DNA of 48,539 nucleotides from Actinomycetota bacterium (GCA_014360655.1 JACIXC010000019.1:1-48539), one strand, 5' to 3'; positions 32,578 to 39,695 are shown, numbered from the stretch's first letter. Program-made: numbers and translations. The notes: generated from the sequence alone by a model not told the origin.

Positions 32578-33216
32578 CTATCCCTTCCCTTGTTGGGCAA
32601 ACCCCACCCCCGCATCCTCCGGGGGGCTATCCCCCCGCGCTCGACCGGATCCCCCACCCTTGAGGGCGCACAGGGCCCGCTTCCTCCAGGCCGCAAGGCC
32701 CGACACATACGCCTTAAGGGTCAGGGGGTCCTCCACCCACTCGGCCCCACGGTCCAGCTTGTCCTTGGTTTCATATATCAGGTCGAAGGCGGCCAGGTCC
32801 TCCGGCTTCCGGGGCTTTGGCAACCCTCTTTCGGCCTCGAGGGAAGCCTTGCGCGCGAGCTCCCTGCAACGCCTTCTCTCCTTTTTCGCCTCCTCCTCCC
32901 GGCGCAGGCAATCCCGCTCCTCCCGGGAAAGGGGACGGTCCAGGGGAACCCCGGCCAGGTCGGCGGTATACTCCAGCGCCCGCTTGAAGTCCCAGCCGTT
33001 GACGGCCTGGAGAAAATCGATCGCATCTCCATGCGCGCCGCAGCCGTAGCAGTTGAAGCGCTGCCCTTTGGGGTCCACCACGAAGGAGGGGGTCTTCTCG
33101 TCGTGGAAGGGACAGAGGCCCCGGTAGAGCCGCCCCGCCTTCTTCAGTTGCACGTAGCCCGAGACGACCTCGACGATGTCCAAGCGAGCCTTAACGGCTC
33201 CGATGACGCTATCCAT
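32578..33216 (-). CDS. CHC2 zinc-finger primase-like protein (no TOPRIM)
   Basis: 212 residues from ATG 33216; a longer in-frame start at 33270 is unlikely. Residues 1-75 match the DnaG N-terminal CHC2 zinc domain: LYRGLCPFHDEKTPSF with C35 and H38, then NCYGCGAHG with C56 and C59, and DAIDFL. The rest is a charged helical region and a basic tail; no TOPRIM catalytic domain is present, so it cannot prime on its own in the DnaG way. It may load or assist another primase, or be DNA-binding only. It overlaps the preceding nuclease-like gene by eight bases (ATGGATAG), a sign of tight coupling. Part of the element's replication module. Confidence 0.8.
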   Translation of the reverse strand: MDSVIGAVKARLDIVEVVSGYVQLKKAGRLYRGLCPFHDEKTPSFVVDPKGQRFNCYGCGAHGDAIDFLQAVNGWDFKRALEYTADLAGVPLDRPLSREERDCLRREEEAKKERRRCRELARKASLEAERGLPKPRKPEDLAAFDLIYETKDKLDRGAEWVEDPLTLKAYVSGLAAWRKRALCALKGGGSGRARGDSPPEDAGVGFAQQGKG

Positions 33217-33592
33217 CCTCCACCTCCCCGAAAACGGCTTTCGGAGAGGCCTCAGGAGGCGCGACCTCAACCCGGCAAGGGGTTTTATATGCGCCAGTTT
33301 CCTCCAGGAGCCCGTTCGTGACCAGGGGGAGCCAGTCGCGGAAGTCCATCACCACCAAAGCCCCGCGCCTCCCGGCTTCCTTGATCACCAAGACCACCGG
33401 CTTCCCGTCCGCGCTGTATTTTCTCTGCGTCTCCCGGAAAAGCGACCATATGGCGAACCGTTTGCGCACTTTGCAGTCTATGTGCATGGGCCCGAAGGTT
33501 ATATCGTCAACGCTCCGGCCCAGGCCCACGCGGCGCTCGCACCCCAGGGCTTGAGCCACGCTCCGCTCAAACTTTTTCCACGCTTTGTCCAT
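33209..33592 (-). CDS. PD-(D/E)XK nuclease-fold protein
   Basis: 127 residues from ATG 33592 (GGGGTGAT upstream); a longer frame opens at 33616. The arrangement suggests a small PD-(D/E)XK enzyme of Holliday-junction-resolvase or VRR-like type: an N-terminal helix with E9 (KKFERSVAQALG), S28-VDD (D29/D30), then the core H38-D39-C40-K41 (D-x-K) and a strand VVLVIKEAGRRGALVVM. The residues fit the catalytic plan, but the assignment is by pattern only. It sits between the unknown 184-residue gene and the CHC2 primase gene, overlapping the latter, which fits recombination or replication-intermediate processing. Confidence 0.6.
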   Translation of the reverse strand: MDKAWKKFERSVAQALGCERRVGLGRSVDDITFGPMHIDCKVRKRFAIWSLFRETQRKYSADGKPVVLVIKEAGRRGALVVMDFRDWLPLVTNGLLEETGAYKTPCRVEVAPPEASPKAVFGEVEDG

Positions 33593-33655
33593 CGTCCGAT
33601 CACCCCCACAACACACCGCATAAAACCCACATTATACCCCGCATAAAACAAGCCC

Positions 33656-34210
33656 TCATACGCCCTGACCTGCACTTTTAAAAAAGGGTGGGTTAACCCT
33701 GGGGTTAAGGGGAGGGTTAACCCCCCGCTTAACCCCGCCAGGTTCATGGCCCTCCATAACTTCCGCACTTTTCCAATATCCGGCCTCCAGGGTCAGGAAG
33801 GAGCCCCGCCTGTCCTGGCCGCGCCGGCCGTGCTTCCACAGGGTGGTAGGGTGGGTGTAGAAGGTTCCCCTTTCGGTCCGAACCAGAATATACGCAGGTT
33901 TATACTCCTCCAGCCAGGCCACGTATATGCGTAGCCTTCCCGATGAGGCGGCATGACCCTCAATGCTCCATCTATCCCCCAAGGGAAGCACCTCCAGGCG
34001 GTCGGTCGCGGTGTTCTCGATGACCCTCCCGGAGTAGAGCCGGGAAATACGGATAGCCCTCTCCGCATCCGAGAGACCGGGAAGGTCGGGATCCCGGTCG
34101 GGAGGAAGCTTGGCTGGAGGGACGGCGTGCTCGGAGATGACCCTCTCCAGCTCCTCCCACATCTCTTTTTCCACGACCACCCGCTTGGCCTTATCGAGGT
34201 AGTAGCCCAT
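33656..34210 (-). CDS. Unknown element protein, 184 residues
   Basis: Begins MGYYLDKAKRVVVEKEMWEELERVI, followed by a Pro/Asp-rich stretch and a beta-rich core (RLRIYVAWLEEYKPAYILVRTERGTFYTHP). It ends in a proline-rich tail with a repeated NPP/LNP motif coded by GGGTTAAC boxes. No family recognised. It lies between the DUF3987 gene with its iterons and the nuclease-like gene, all on one strand, so it is probably part of the replication operon. The ATG 34210 has a GGGGTGAT ribosome site. Confidence 0.65.
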   Translation of the reverse strand: MGYYLDKAKRVVVEKEMWEELERVISEHAVPPAKLPPDRDPDLPGLSDAERAIRISRLYSGRVIENTATDRLEVLPLGDRWSIEGHAASSGRLRIYVAWLEEYKPAYILVRTERGTFYTHPTTLWKHGRRGQDRRGSFLTLEAGYWKSAEVMEGHEPGGVKRGVNPPLNPRVNPPFFKSAGQGV

Positions 34211-34229
34211 ATGATCACCCCTTTACGTA

Positions 34230-35582
34230 TTACGAAATAAACGAATTAAACGAATTAAGCCCCGTCATTCCCCCCTTATTTCGTTTTTTTCGTTTATTTC
34301 GTATGCCCGCATATCGGAAGAGCTCCGCAGGTCGACCGTCTGTCTCCACCCGTTCGTAAGTAATAAGCCCGACCGCCATGAGGCCAGCGAGCGCACGCCT
34401 GATCCTTTCGCTGGAAATGTTGCGAGACAGAAAGGCCGAAATCCCGGTCCGGGTCATCCCCTCGGGGTATGCCCCCCCGAGGGCGGCCAGAATGTCATCG
34501 GCTACAGGATCCCCGAAGCGGTCACCGAAGACGTATCTCGCCGACGCTTCGGCGTAATCCCATAACGAGAGGGCCGCGTGCAGGTGGATGCGGCGGATGA
34601 CCGGCGAGCAGTCTAGGAGCGCGTACAGGGTGGCGAGGCGCATCACTTGCGCCTCCGACCGGGCGATCATGGCCCCCAGCAGGCCGGGTTTCCCCTCGGA
34701 AAGTTCGGGGTATACCTCAGCCCACACCTGACGAGCCTCATCGTCCCGGCGAACCTCGGCCGTGTCCCGCGCGAAGTCGACGGCATCCTTGAGGCGACGG
34801 AGGAGAGGCGCGAAGTCCACTTGGGACAGATTGCCACCCTCTGGGAGACACTTGGAGCGACGCACGCACAGCCAAATAAACCGGTTGCCGAAGCCATTGC
34901 CCGCTTCCGTCTCTGTTAGGTGGCGCAACACCTCGTCTCTCGTGACATGGCCGACGACAGAAACGTGGGCGTCGGTGGCTTTCAGTGGGTCACGCCGGGT
35001 CAGCACCCGCAGATCCCCACGATCCCAGGCGTTGCGAATTACCACGGAGAGGGTGTTCCCCTCGCGGCGCATAACCTTCAACGGGGAAGCGAATTCGCTC
35101 TCGATGACGAAGAGGCGCTTATCTCCAACGCCGAGGTCATCGTCGCCGTTGCCGTCTCGCACCGTGTGGATGAGCCCCTCCCCGGAGGAAAGGCCGTGGA
35201 CCACCCGGTCCTTCCATGTGGGGTCTACTGTTTCCAGGAGACGGAGGACCTGGCCCCGTGCGCTGTCCTTCCGCCCCTTGGCGGTCTCTCCGACGAGGAC
35301 GAAGAACAGGTTAGTATGGTGGCGGTCGGCTTCCGCCACGAAATGTGGCCCCCGGCCTGTTAGGTTCCCAAAACCTGCCAGCAAGTAGGCCAACAGCGCC
35401 ACGGGGTCGGCCTCGGTGTGGGGCTCTATAACCCGCACGATGTCCCCGGCCAGGCCGTGATATGCATCCTCTGCCAGGGGCTCAGGCCAGGAGGGCACGG
35501 AGGGAAGATCAAATTCTTTCTCCTCGCTGCCAAAAACGATCTCAGAGATGGGATCACGCACCCTTATCGCCTCCCCTTCCAT
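34230..35582 (-). CDS. DUF3987-type replication ATPase/helicase with C-terminal winged helix
   Basis: 450 residues from ATG 35582; TTG 35588 is an alternative. A helical region (about 38-75) precedes the variant P-loop VGETAKGRKDS (numbered 99-109 from 35588), the G-x-T-x-K-x-RK form found in DUF3987 proteins of actinobacterial phages. Walker B-like RLFVIESEF and a sensor-type VVGHVTRDE follow. Residues about 375-430 form a winged helix (GMTRTGISAFLSRNISSERIRRALAGL) suited to DNA binding. The predicted role is element replication initiator/helicase. Its final codons are also the iterons at 34232-34302, so protein and candidate binding site are encoded together. It overlaps the 35554 gene by 29 bases. 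Confidence 0.78.
   Translation of the reverse strand: MEGEAIRVRDPISEIVFGSEEKEFDLPSVPSWPEPLAEDAYHGLAGDIVRVIEPHTEADPVALLAYLLAGFGNLTGRGPHFVAEADRHHTNLFFVLVGETAKGRKDSARGQVLRLLETVDPTWKDRVVHGLSSGEGLIHTVRDGNGDDDLGVGDKRLFVIESEFASPLKVMRREGNTLSVVIRNAWDRGDLRVLTRRDPLKATDAHVSVVGHVTRDEVLRHLTETEAGNGFGNRFIWLCVRRSKCLPEGGNLSQVDFAPLLRRLKDAVDFARDTAEVRRDDEARQVWAEVYPELSEGKPGLLGAMIARSEAQVMRLATLYALLDCSPVIRRIHLHAALSLWDYAEASARYVFGDRFGDPVADDILAALGGAYPEGMTRTGISAFLSRNISSERIRRALAGLMAVGLITYERVETDGRPAELFRYAGIRNKRKKRNKGGMTGLNSFNSFIS
34232..34302. other. Candidate replication origin: six 9-bp iterons as an inverted set
   Basis: Three 9-bp units (ACGAAATAA, ACGAATTAA, ACGAATTAA; 34232-34258) and three inverted units (TTATTTCGT, TTTTTTCGT, TTATTTCGT; 34276-34302) flank a 17-bp GC-rich centre. 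The set lies within the last codons of the DUF3987 ATPase gene. The AT-rich iterons stand out strongly from the high-GC surroundings. In staphylococcal islands the origin is an iteron array beside or downstream of rep, which supports an origin. The alternative is a transcription terminator or a cruciform. Confidence 0.6.
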
Positions 35583-35820
35583 ACCCAAGTCCTCGGTGAA
35601 GTGCCCCCTCGATGAGCTCGCGCATCTTCCATGGCGCGACCTCGAGGACGCCCCTCTCCCTGAGCCGATCGGAAACCCAGAGCGCCGCTCCGACCTCTTC
35701 GAGCGAGAGCGTGCCCGGGTCGAGGCCGCCGTAGCGCTGCCGCTCGGCCTTTCGCACCTCCGCCCGGGGGTCGGCGATAATAGCGTTGACGTCCCGGACC
35801 CAAAAATTAGGCTTTCTCAT
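35554..35820 (-). CDS. Small unknown element protein, 88 residues
   Basis: From ATG 35820 (MRKPNFWVRDVNAIIAD), which overlaps the end of the excisionase-like gene; a slightly longer frame opens at 35832. Helical and charged, with no motif recognised beyond VGAALWVSDRL. It overlaps the DUF3987 gene start by 29 bases. The chain of overlaps from 36025 to 34230 shows a single translationally coupled operon. Possibly an early control or replication accessory protein; function unknown. Confidence 0.65.
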   Translation of the reverse strand: MRKPNFWVRDVNAIIADPRAEVRKAERQRYGGLDPGTLSLEEVGAALWVSDRLRERGVLEVAPWKMRELIEGALHRGLGYGRGGDKGA

Positions 35821-36025
35821 CGCCCCCTCCACCTCCTCCCTCGCGGATTAGCCTCCCTACGATGTCGGGCGGAATTCTCCAATAACGGCCAAGCCGGATG
35901 GCCGGAATTTCCCCGCGCTGGAGCAACCTGTAAACCTCCCCCACCGGCACGTTGAGGGCCTGGGCGGCCTGTTCAACCGTGAGCAACCCGCCACCCTTTA
36001 CCGACGACCTTCTCTTCCCACTCAT
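35807..36025 (-). CDS. Excisionase-like small HTH protein
   Basis: 72 residues from ATG 36025, which has AGGAGG nine bases upstream; an in-frame extension to 36091 is unlikely. Residues 15-60 form a MerR/excisionase-type helix-turn-helix (LLTVEQAAQALNVPVGEVYRLLQRGEIPAIRLGRYWRI, split over the two helices and wing). A short acidic Gly-rich tail ends it. First gene of the leftward operon, transcribed away from the integrase side. By family and position it is the likely directionality factor (Xis) and may also act as a regulator at the adjacent repeats. It could equally be a plain transcriptional regulator. Confidence 0.78.
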   Translation of the reverse strand: MSGKRRSSVKGGGLLTVEQAAQALNVPVGEVYRLLQRGEIPAIRLGRYWRIPPDIVGRLIREGGGGGGDEKA

Positions 36026-36113
36026 CTCGCTGTTCCTCCTTTCGCTTCTCGCCCCGTTCTCGGGGCTTTGACATCCCTTCTCGTCCAACATATCATGAGG
36101 GCCATCTATAAAA

Positions 36114-36223
36114 CGCTTACAATACGCTTACATTCGCCTGCCCCCTTTCATACGCGCTTCACTTGACTTCTCCCCCTTAATGTAGTATTAAGGTTATAGA
36201 TATAACGCTTACCAAGCGCTTAC
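36114..36223. promoter_or_regulatory. Divergent control region with two pairs of 11-bp operator repeats
   Basis: CGCTTAC occurs four times as two pairs, each exactly 11 bp apart: 36114/36125 and 36206/36217. All have the same orientation and similar flanks (ACGCTTACAAT, ACGCTTACATT, ACGCTTACCAA, GCGCTTACATT). One pair lies just upstream of the excisionase operon, the other between the rightward promoter and its first gene. An 11-bp period places the sites on one DNA face, fitting cooperative binding of a regulator to both promoters. Confidence 0.7.
36163..36191 (+). promoter_or_regulatory. Rightward promoter of the element's regulator gene
   Basis: TTGACT (36163-36168), 17-bp spacer, TATTAA (36186-36191). 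The predicted transcript start is near 36198, just upstream of the second operator pair (36206-36223), so a bound regulator would block transcription. AGGAG (36228-36232) precedes ATG 36238. Confidence 0.65.
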
Positions 36224-36237
36224 ATTTAGGAGCCCGG

Positions 36238-37440
36238 ATGAATGGTGAGGCGATAATCGAGGAATATGTGGCCTTTGCCAGGGGCGCCGGCTTTCCGGCC
36301 CTCGACCCGGCGAAGCATCACGATGCCATAGAGGCGGCCCTGGCCTCCCGGGAGGAGGATTTTTACAACACCGAAGAGGTGTGGGGAGAGCTCCTTCCCT
36401 TCACCAAGGAGCGGGGCAAGAAGTTTGTTGAAGCCCTCCGGGAATATGACCTTTCCCAGGCGCGCCCCCCGGACATACAATCTCCGGCCCTGGAGGGAAA
36501 ATGGTATCGGGCGCGCTCATACACCCTCACTTGCCGGGAGGGCCGGTTCCCACGGATCTATCCGCCACCCCCCGGGGAAACCCCGGAGATGGTCACTGTA
36601 AAGGAATGGTGGATCGAGGCGGCCTCAAAGCAGGTGGTGGAATACGCCCTGGAGGAGGGGGTCTTGGAGGAAGCGGTGAAAGCCCTTCTCGCGTTGACCC
36701 CGGAGCCGGAACGCCGCAGCGCCCGGAAAAGCCCGCCTATGCCGGAGGAGACCAAGGGCGAGGCCCTCGCCTTCGTCCGAAAATATGGGCCCTTAGGTTT
36801 GCTCTTCCGGGACATCTACGCCTTTACGACCCGCTTCTTAGGATCGTCCCCGCCGCGGGTGGAATTCCGGGTGACCTTAGGGGCGCAGTTCCAGCGCACG
36901 GAACCCCCCTCTTTACCCTTAAAGGAGCACTTTGGTTATCACCTGCGGAACCCGGAGGCGATCTACAAAGAGATCTTGGTAAAACCCCGTCTCTCCCTCC
37001 ATGACGTGCAGGGGTTGGTTATAAATAGGCGTGATCTTTTCCGGGAGTATCGGGAAGCGGTGCACGAGATATATTATGCGGCCCTGGATTTCAAGCGGGC
37101 CTGCTACACCCTCCAGGGCTTAATCGAAGACCCCTTCGGCTTGGAACTCCTGGAGCGGGCGCTCTCTCGATGCCCGCTACGGTTAAGCCGGGAGGGCGGG
37201 GTGCGCTTCGTATTGAAACCCCGCTGTCTTTTGGACGCCCTCTATTTGCACGTGGCCCAAGGGCACGCTTTAGGAGGCCTGGAGTGGCGCGAGTGTAGGG
37301 GCTGCGGCAGGAAGTTCATCCCCCAGGGTCGGGAAAAATACTGCACGCAACGGTGCCGCTCGAGGACCAACGTCCGCAAGTGGCGCGCAAGAAAAAACCC
37401 CCCGCCCGGGAGGGAGCCCGGTGAAGGGCGGAGGGCATGA
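36238..37440 (+). CDS. Element protein with C-terminal zinc ribbon (CGNR-like), candidate repressor
   Basis: 400 residues, MNGEAIIEEYVAFARGAGF onward. A helical body of about 340 residues has no recognised fold. Near the end is a CGNR-type zinc finger: ECRGCGRKFIPQ then YCTQRC, followed by a basic RSRTNVRKWRARK helix able to bind nucleic acid. It is the first gene of the rightward unit, preceded by AGGAG and the promoter at 36163, and directly precedes the integrase. In PICIs this slot holds the master repressor (Stl/Rpr). No HTH is obvious, so a repressor role is inference; it could instead be a recombination or accessory protein. Confidence 0.6.
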   Translation: MNGEAIIEEYVAFARGAGFPALDPAKHHDAIEAALASREEDFYNTEEVWGELLPFTKERGKKFVEALREYDLSQARPPDIQSPALEGKWYRARSYTLTCREGRFPRIYPPPPGETPEMVTVKEWWIEAASKQVVEYALEEGVLEEAVKALLALTPEPERRSARKSPPMPEETKGEALAFVRKYGPLGLLFRDIYAFTTRFLGSSPPRVEFRVTLGAQFQRTEPPSLPLKEHFGYHLRNPEAIYKEILVKPRLSLHDVQGLVINRRDLFREYREAVHEIYYAALDFKRACYTLQGLIEDPFGLELLERALSRCPLRLSREGGVRFVLKPRCLLDALYLHVAQGHALGGLEWRECRGCGRKFIPQGREKYCTQRCRSRTNVRKWRARKNPPPGREPGEGRRA

Positions 37441-37577
37441 TGGGCCGTGTGGCGGTTTCCTCGCGGCCCATGGTCTCCTCAAAGAAGGCCAACAAGTGAA
37501 GTGTAACATCCGGGGGTGACACTGCCAGGCGAGCTGTCAGCCTGGGGGGTTAGAATAGGCCGGGAAAGGAGGGAGCC

Positions 37578-38702
37578 GTGGCCTATATCAAAAAACGCGC
37601 CTGGCCGTCGGGGAAGATCTCCTACATCATCGGCTTCCGGGACCAGCACGGCCGCTGGAGGGAGAGGACGGCCGGGCCCCGGAGAAAGGACGCGGAGGCC
37701 CTCCTCGCGCGGGTTCAGCGGGAGATCGCCGCGGGGACCTACGGCCGGGAGGGGGACATCACCTTCGCGGAGTTTCTGGACGGCTACCTCCGGACGCGCG
37801 ACGACCTAAAGGAAAGCACCCTCGCCGACTATGAAAGGACGCTGCGCAAGCACGCCCTGGGAAGGATAGGCAAGCTCCCCTTGCGGGAAATAACCCCGCG
37901 GACGGTCCAGGCCCTCCTTTCCGACCTAGAGATGGACGGGGTGAGCCCGGCCTTGCGGGGGAAGGTGCTCCGTTACCTCAAGGCGGCCCTGCGCCATGCG
38001 GTCAGCCTGGAGCTCATCGACCGGGATCCCTGCCGCGCCATAAGGGCCCCAAGGGTGAAGACCAAAGAACAGCGCCACCTGGCTCCCGGGGAAGTGGAGG
38101 CCCTGATCCAGGCCGCGGAAGCCGAGGTCAAACCCATCATCGCCCTGGCGGCCTACGCCGGCCTCCGCCAAGGGGAGATCCTGGCCTTGACGGGGGCGGA
38201 TATAGACTTCGCCCGGGAGCACATAACCGTGAGGAGGACCTACCATTACGCCCACGGCTTCTCCGACCCCAAGACCCCGGCCTCCAGGCGCGTGGTGCCC
38301 ATGATCCCCACCCTTAAGGCCATTCTCCTCGAATATTACCGTTCCCGGGGGACGCCGCGCCCGGACGACCTGGTGTTCTCCAACCGGGCGGGGAAGCCCA
38401 TCGACCGGCGCAACCTGGTCAACCGGGGCTTCGAGCGCGCCCTGGAGGCTTCCGGGGTCCCAAGGATACGCTTTCACGACCTTCGCCATACTTACGCCAG
38501 CATGAATATTGAGGGCGGGGTGGACCCCAAGACCCTTCAAGCCATTATGGGCCACTCGAGTATCCGGGTGACCATGGACATATATGGCCACCTTTACCGG
38601 GAAGCCTTCCAGCGGGCCGCCAGGGCCCTGGAGGCGGTGGTGTCCGGCGGCCCCAAGGTCATCACCCTGCCCAAGAGGGAGGGGAAGGGGGATGGCCGAT
38701 AA
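37578..38702 (+). CDS. int: Tyrosine recombinase integrase
   Basis: 374 residues from GTG 37578 (AGGAGGG upstream). An N-terminal arm-binding domain (about 1-60) is followed by a SAM-like core-binding domain (62-155) and the catalytic domain. Catalytic residues are complete: R197 (AGLRQGE), K232 (SDPKTPAS), H300 and R303 (HDLRH), H326 (GHSS) and nucleophile Y336 (DIYGH). It lies 118 bp from tRNA-Phe, whose 3' half is the attachment site, so it very likely integrates and excises the element. The upstream gap has an inverted repeat CCAGGC/GCCTGG near 37526 that could be an arm site. TAGAAT just before the ribosome site gives it a possible promoter of its own. Confidence 0.95.
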   Translation: MAYIKKRAWPSGKISYIIGFRDQHGRWRERTAGPRRKDAEALLARVQREIAAGTYGREGDITFAEFLDGYLRTRDDLKESTLADYERTLRKHALGRIGKLPLREITPRTVQALLSDLEMDGVSPALRGKVLRYLKAALRHAVSLELIDRDPCRAIRAPRVKTKEQRHLAPGEVEALIQAAEAEVKPIIALAAYAGLRQGEILALTGADIDFAREHITVRRTYHYAHGFSDPKTPASRRVVPMIPTLKAILLEYYRSRGTPRPDDLVFSNRAGKPIDRRNLVNRGFERALEASGVPRIRFHDLRHTYASMNIEGGVDPKTLQAIMGHSSIRVTMDIYGHLYREAFQRAARALEAVVSGGPKVITLPKREGKGDGR

Positions 38703-38779
38703 CCCGCGGAAACCCATCCCGCGTCCCAAACTTCGGGAGTATTTCGGGAACGAAAACCTCCACCTGCCCGACAAAGGAA

Positions 38780-38812
38780 AACCAGGCCCAGGGACATGCC
38801 CTCTGGCCTGGT
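38780..38812 (-). terminator. Terminator of the tRNA operon
   Basis: Minus-strand hairpin ACCAGGCC...GGCCTGGT followed by TTTCC, eight bases beyond the tRNA-Phe CCA end. It is shared by both att copies. Confidence 0.7.
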
Positions 38813-38867
38813 CTTTTGCTGGTGGCGAGAGGCGGAATCGAACCGCCGACGCCAGGATTTTCAGTCC
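38782..38867. repeat. attR: 86-bp direct repeat completing tRNA-Phe
   Basis: Carries the element-borne tRNA-Phe 3' half and following hairpin. It differs from attL at two positions outside the tRNA; the tRNA part is identical, as needed to keep the tRNA functional. Crossover is probably in the anticodon-stem region, the end of the shared sequence. Confidence 0.92.
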
Positions 38868-38895
38868 TGCGCTCTACCGACTGAGCTATCTCGCC
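38820..38895 (-). tRNA. tRNA-Phe (GAA)
   Basis: 76 nt with encoded CCA. The acceptor stem is GGCGAGA/TCTCGCC, the anticodon stem is CAGGA/TCCTG and the loop is CTGAAAA with anticodon GAA. The T arm has GTTCGATTC. It is the insertion site of the element; its 3' half is the element's copy. Confidence 0.97.
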
Positions 38896-38929
38896 GCGCT
38901 ATATCGACTCCCAGCGGGAGCGAGTACTC

Positions 38930-39007
38930 TGGCGGAACCGACGGGATTTGAACCCGCGATCTCCGGCTTGACAGGCCGGCGTGTTAACCTGACTACACCA
39001 CGGCTCC
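38930..39007 (-). tRNA. tRNA-Asp (GTC)
   Basis: 78 nt, CCA encoded. The acceptor stem is GGAGCCG/CGGTTCC with one G-T pair. The anticodon loop is CTGTCAA within CCGGC/GCCGG, reading GTC. It lies between tRNA-Glu and tRNA-Phe, all on the minus strand. Confidence 0.97.
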
Positions 39008-39127
39008 GCTTCATCAAGAGAGCTCCGCGAGCGCTTCCTCGCCCACGAAAGGCCTCACCGGCCTCCATCCAAACGGGCCTTCACCTAAATAGTATCCGAA
39101 GTCATCCCCTCGGACAACGATATATGC

Positions 39128-39203
39128 TGGTGCCCCCAGCGGAATTCGAATCCGCGTCACCGCCTTGAAAGGGCGATATCCTAGGCCTCTAGACGATGGG
39201 GGC
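39128..39203 (-). tRNA. tRNA-Glu (TTC)
   Basis: 76 nt, CCA encoded. The acceptor stem is GCCCCCA/TGGGGGC. The anticodon loop is CTTTCAA with anticodon TTC. It is the first gene of a three-tRNA leftward operon (Glu, Asp, Phe). Confidence 0.96.
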
Positions 39204-39695
39204 ATTAAACCTTCCCGTCCGTTCCCGCCCCTCCGGCCTTCCGACAACAGCACAGCATCATCCGCGGTACGGCGTCCGGGGCGGCCCATAATGCGGACCA
39301 TAAAGATTTAAGCACCAAAACCGCCCGTTAGCAATCCCCGGCACGACCCGCCATGTGCCTGAAACGCGCACCTAAAGCATCCCGTCACGCCCCTCATGTA
39401 CCGGCGATTCCCCACGGTGAAACCCCGGCGTACCCACCCCTGGTCTCAACGTCAAGGTTCCCCCTGCAAGTTCCACTTGAAGTTCCCCAAACGTCCCCCT
39501 CTACCGACGCAAGGCATGCGAAAGCGGTAACGCCCGCCGCAAAAAGTGCCGATAAGGATAACGGTGCGGCCGTCGTCCGAGGGCGACCTTCCCCGGCTCG
39601 CTTGTACGGAGCGGGGAAAAGGGAAACGGTCGTGGAGTTCCTGCCGGGAGCAAGCGGAGGCCGTTCCAGCTTGCACGGACGGGGAGCAGTTGGGG
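39204..39695. other. Divergent gap between tRNA operon and HEAT gene
   Basis: 492 bp without a supported gene. It should hold the leftward tRNA promoter (AT-rich words TTTATGG and ATTATGG near 39285-39310) and the rightward promoter of the HEAT gene, but neither can be defined with confidence. A frame running in from 39546 is a 5' extension of the next gene and looks non-coding. Confidence 0.45.

Larger units (their letters stand above)
30743..38867. mobile_element. Integrated phage-satellite-like (PICI-like) element in tRNA-Phe
   Basis: About 8.08 kb between direct repeats in the 3' half of tRNA-Phe. The intact tRNA (38820-38895) is completed by the element's own copy of the 3' half. Rightward genes next to attR: zinc-ribbon protein and tyrosine integrase. 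Leftward genes: excisionase-like HTH, small protein, DUF3987 ATPase with iterons, unknown protein, PD-(D/E)XK-like nuclease, CHC2 primase domain, HNH remnant, P27 small terminase and a phage-associated small protein; a two-TM protein points inward from attL. No large terminase, portal, capsid, tail or lysis gene exists. This is the order of PICIs (int and repressor, divergent control, xis, pri/rep, ori, terS). A degraded prophage is the alternative, but the gene order is compact and the frames are intact except HNH. Confidence 0.75.

Noticed and set aside
33499-33768. 89-residue minus frame overlapping the nuclease-like and 184-residue genes
   Set aside because: It overlaps two better supported genes in another frame and has no motif.
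30743-38867. Integrative conjugative element or plain prophage
   Set aside because: No relaxase, coupling ATPase or type IV secretion genes, and no phage structural, lysis or large-terminase genes.
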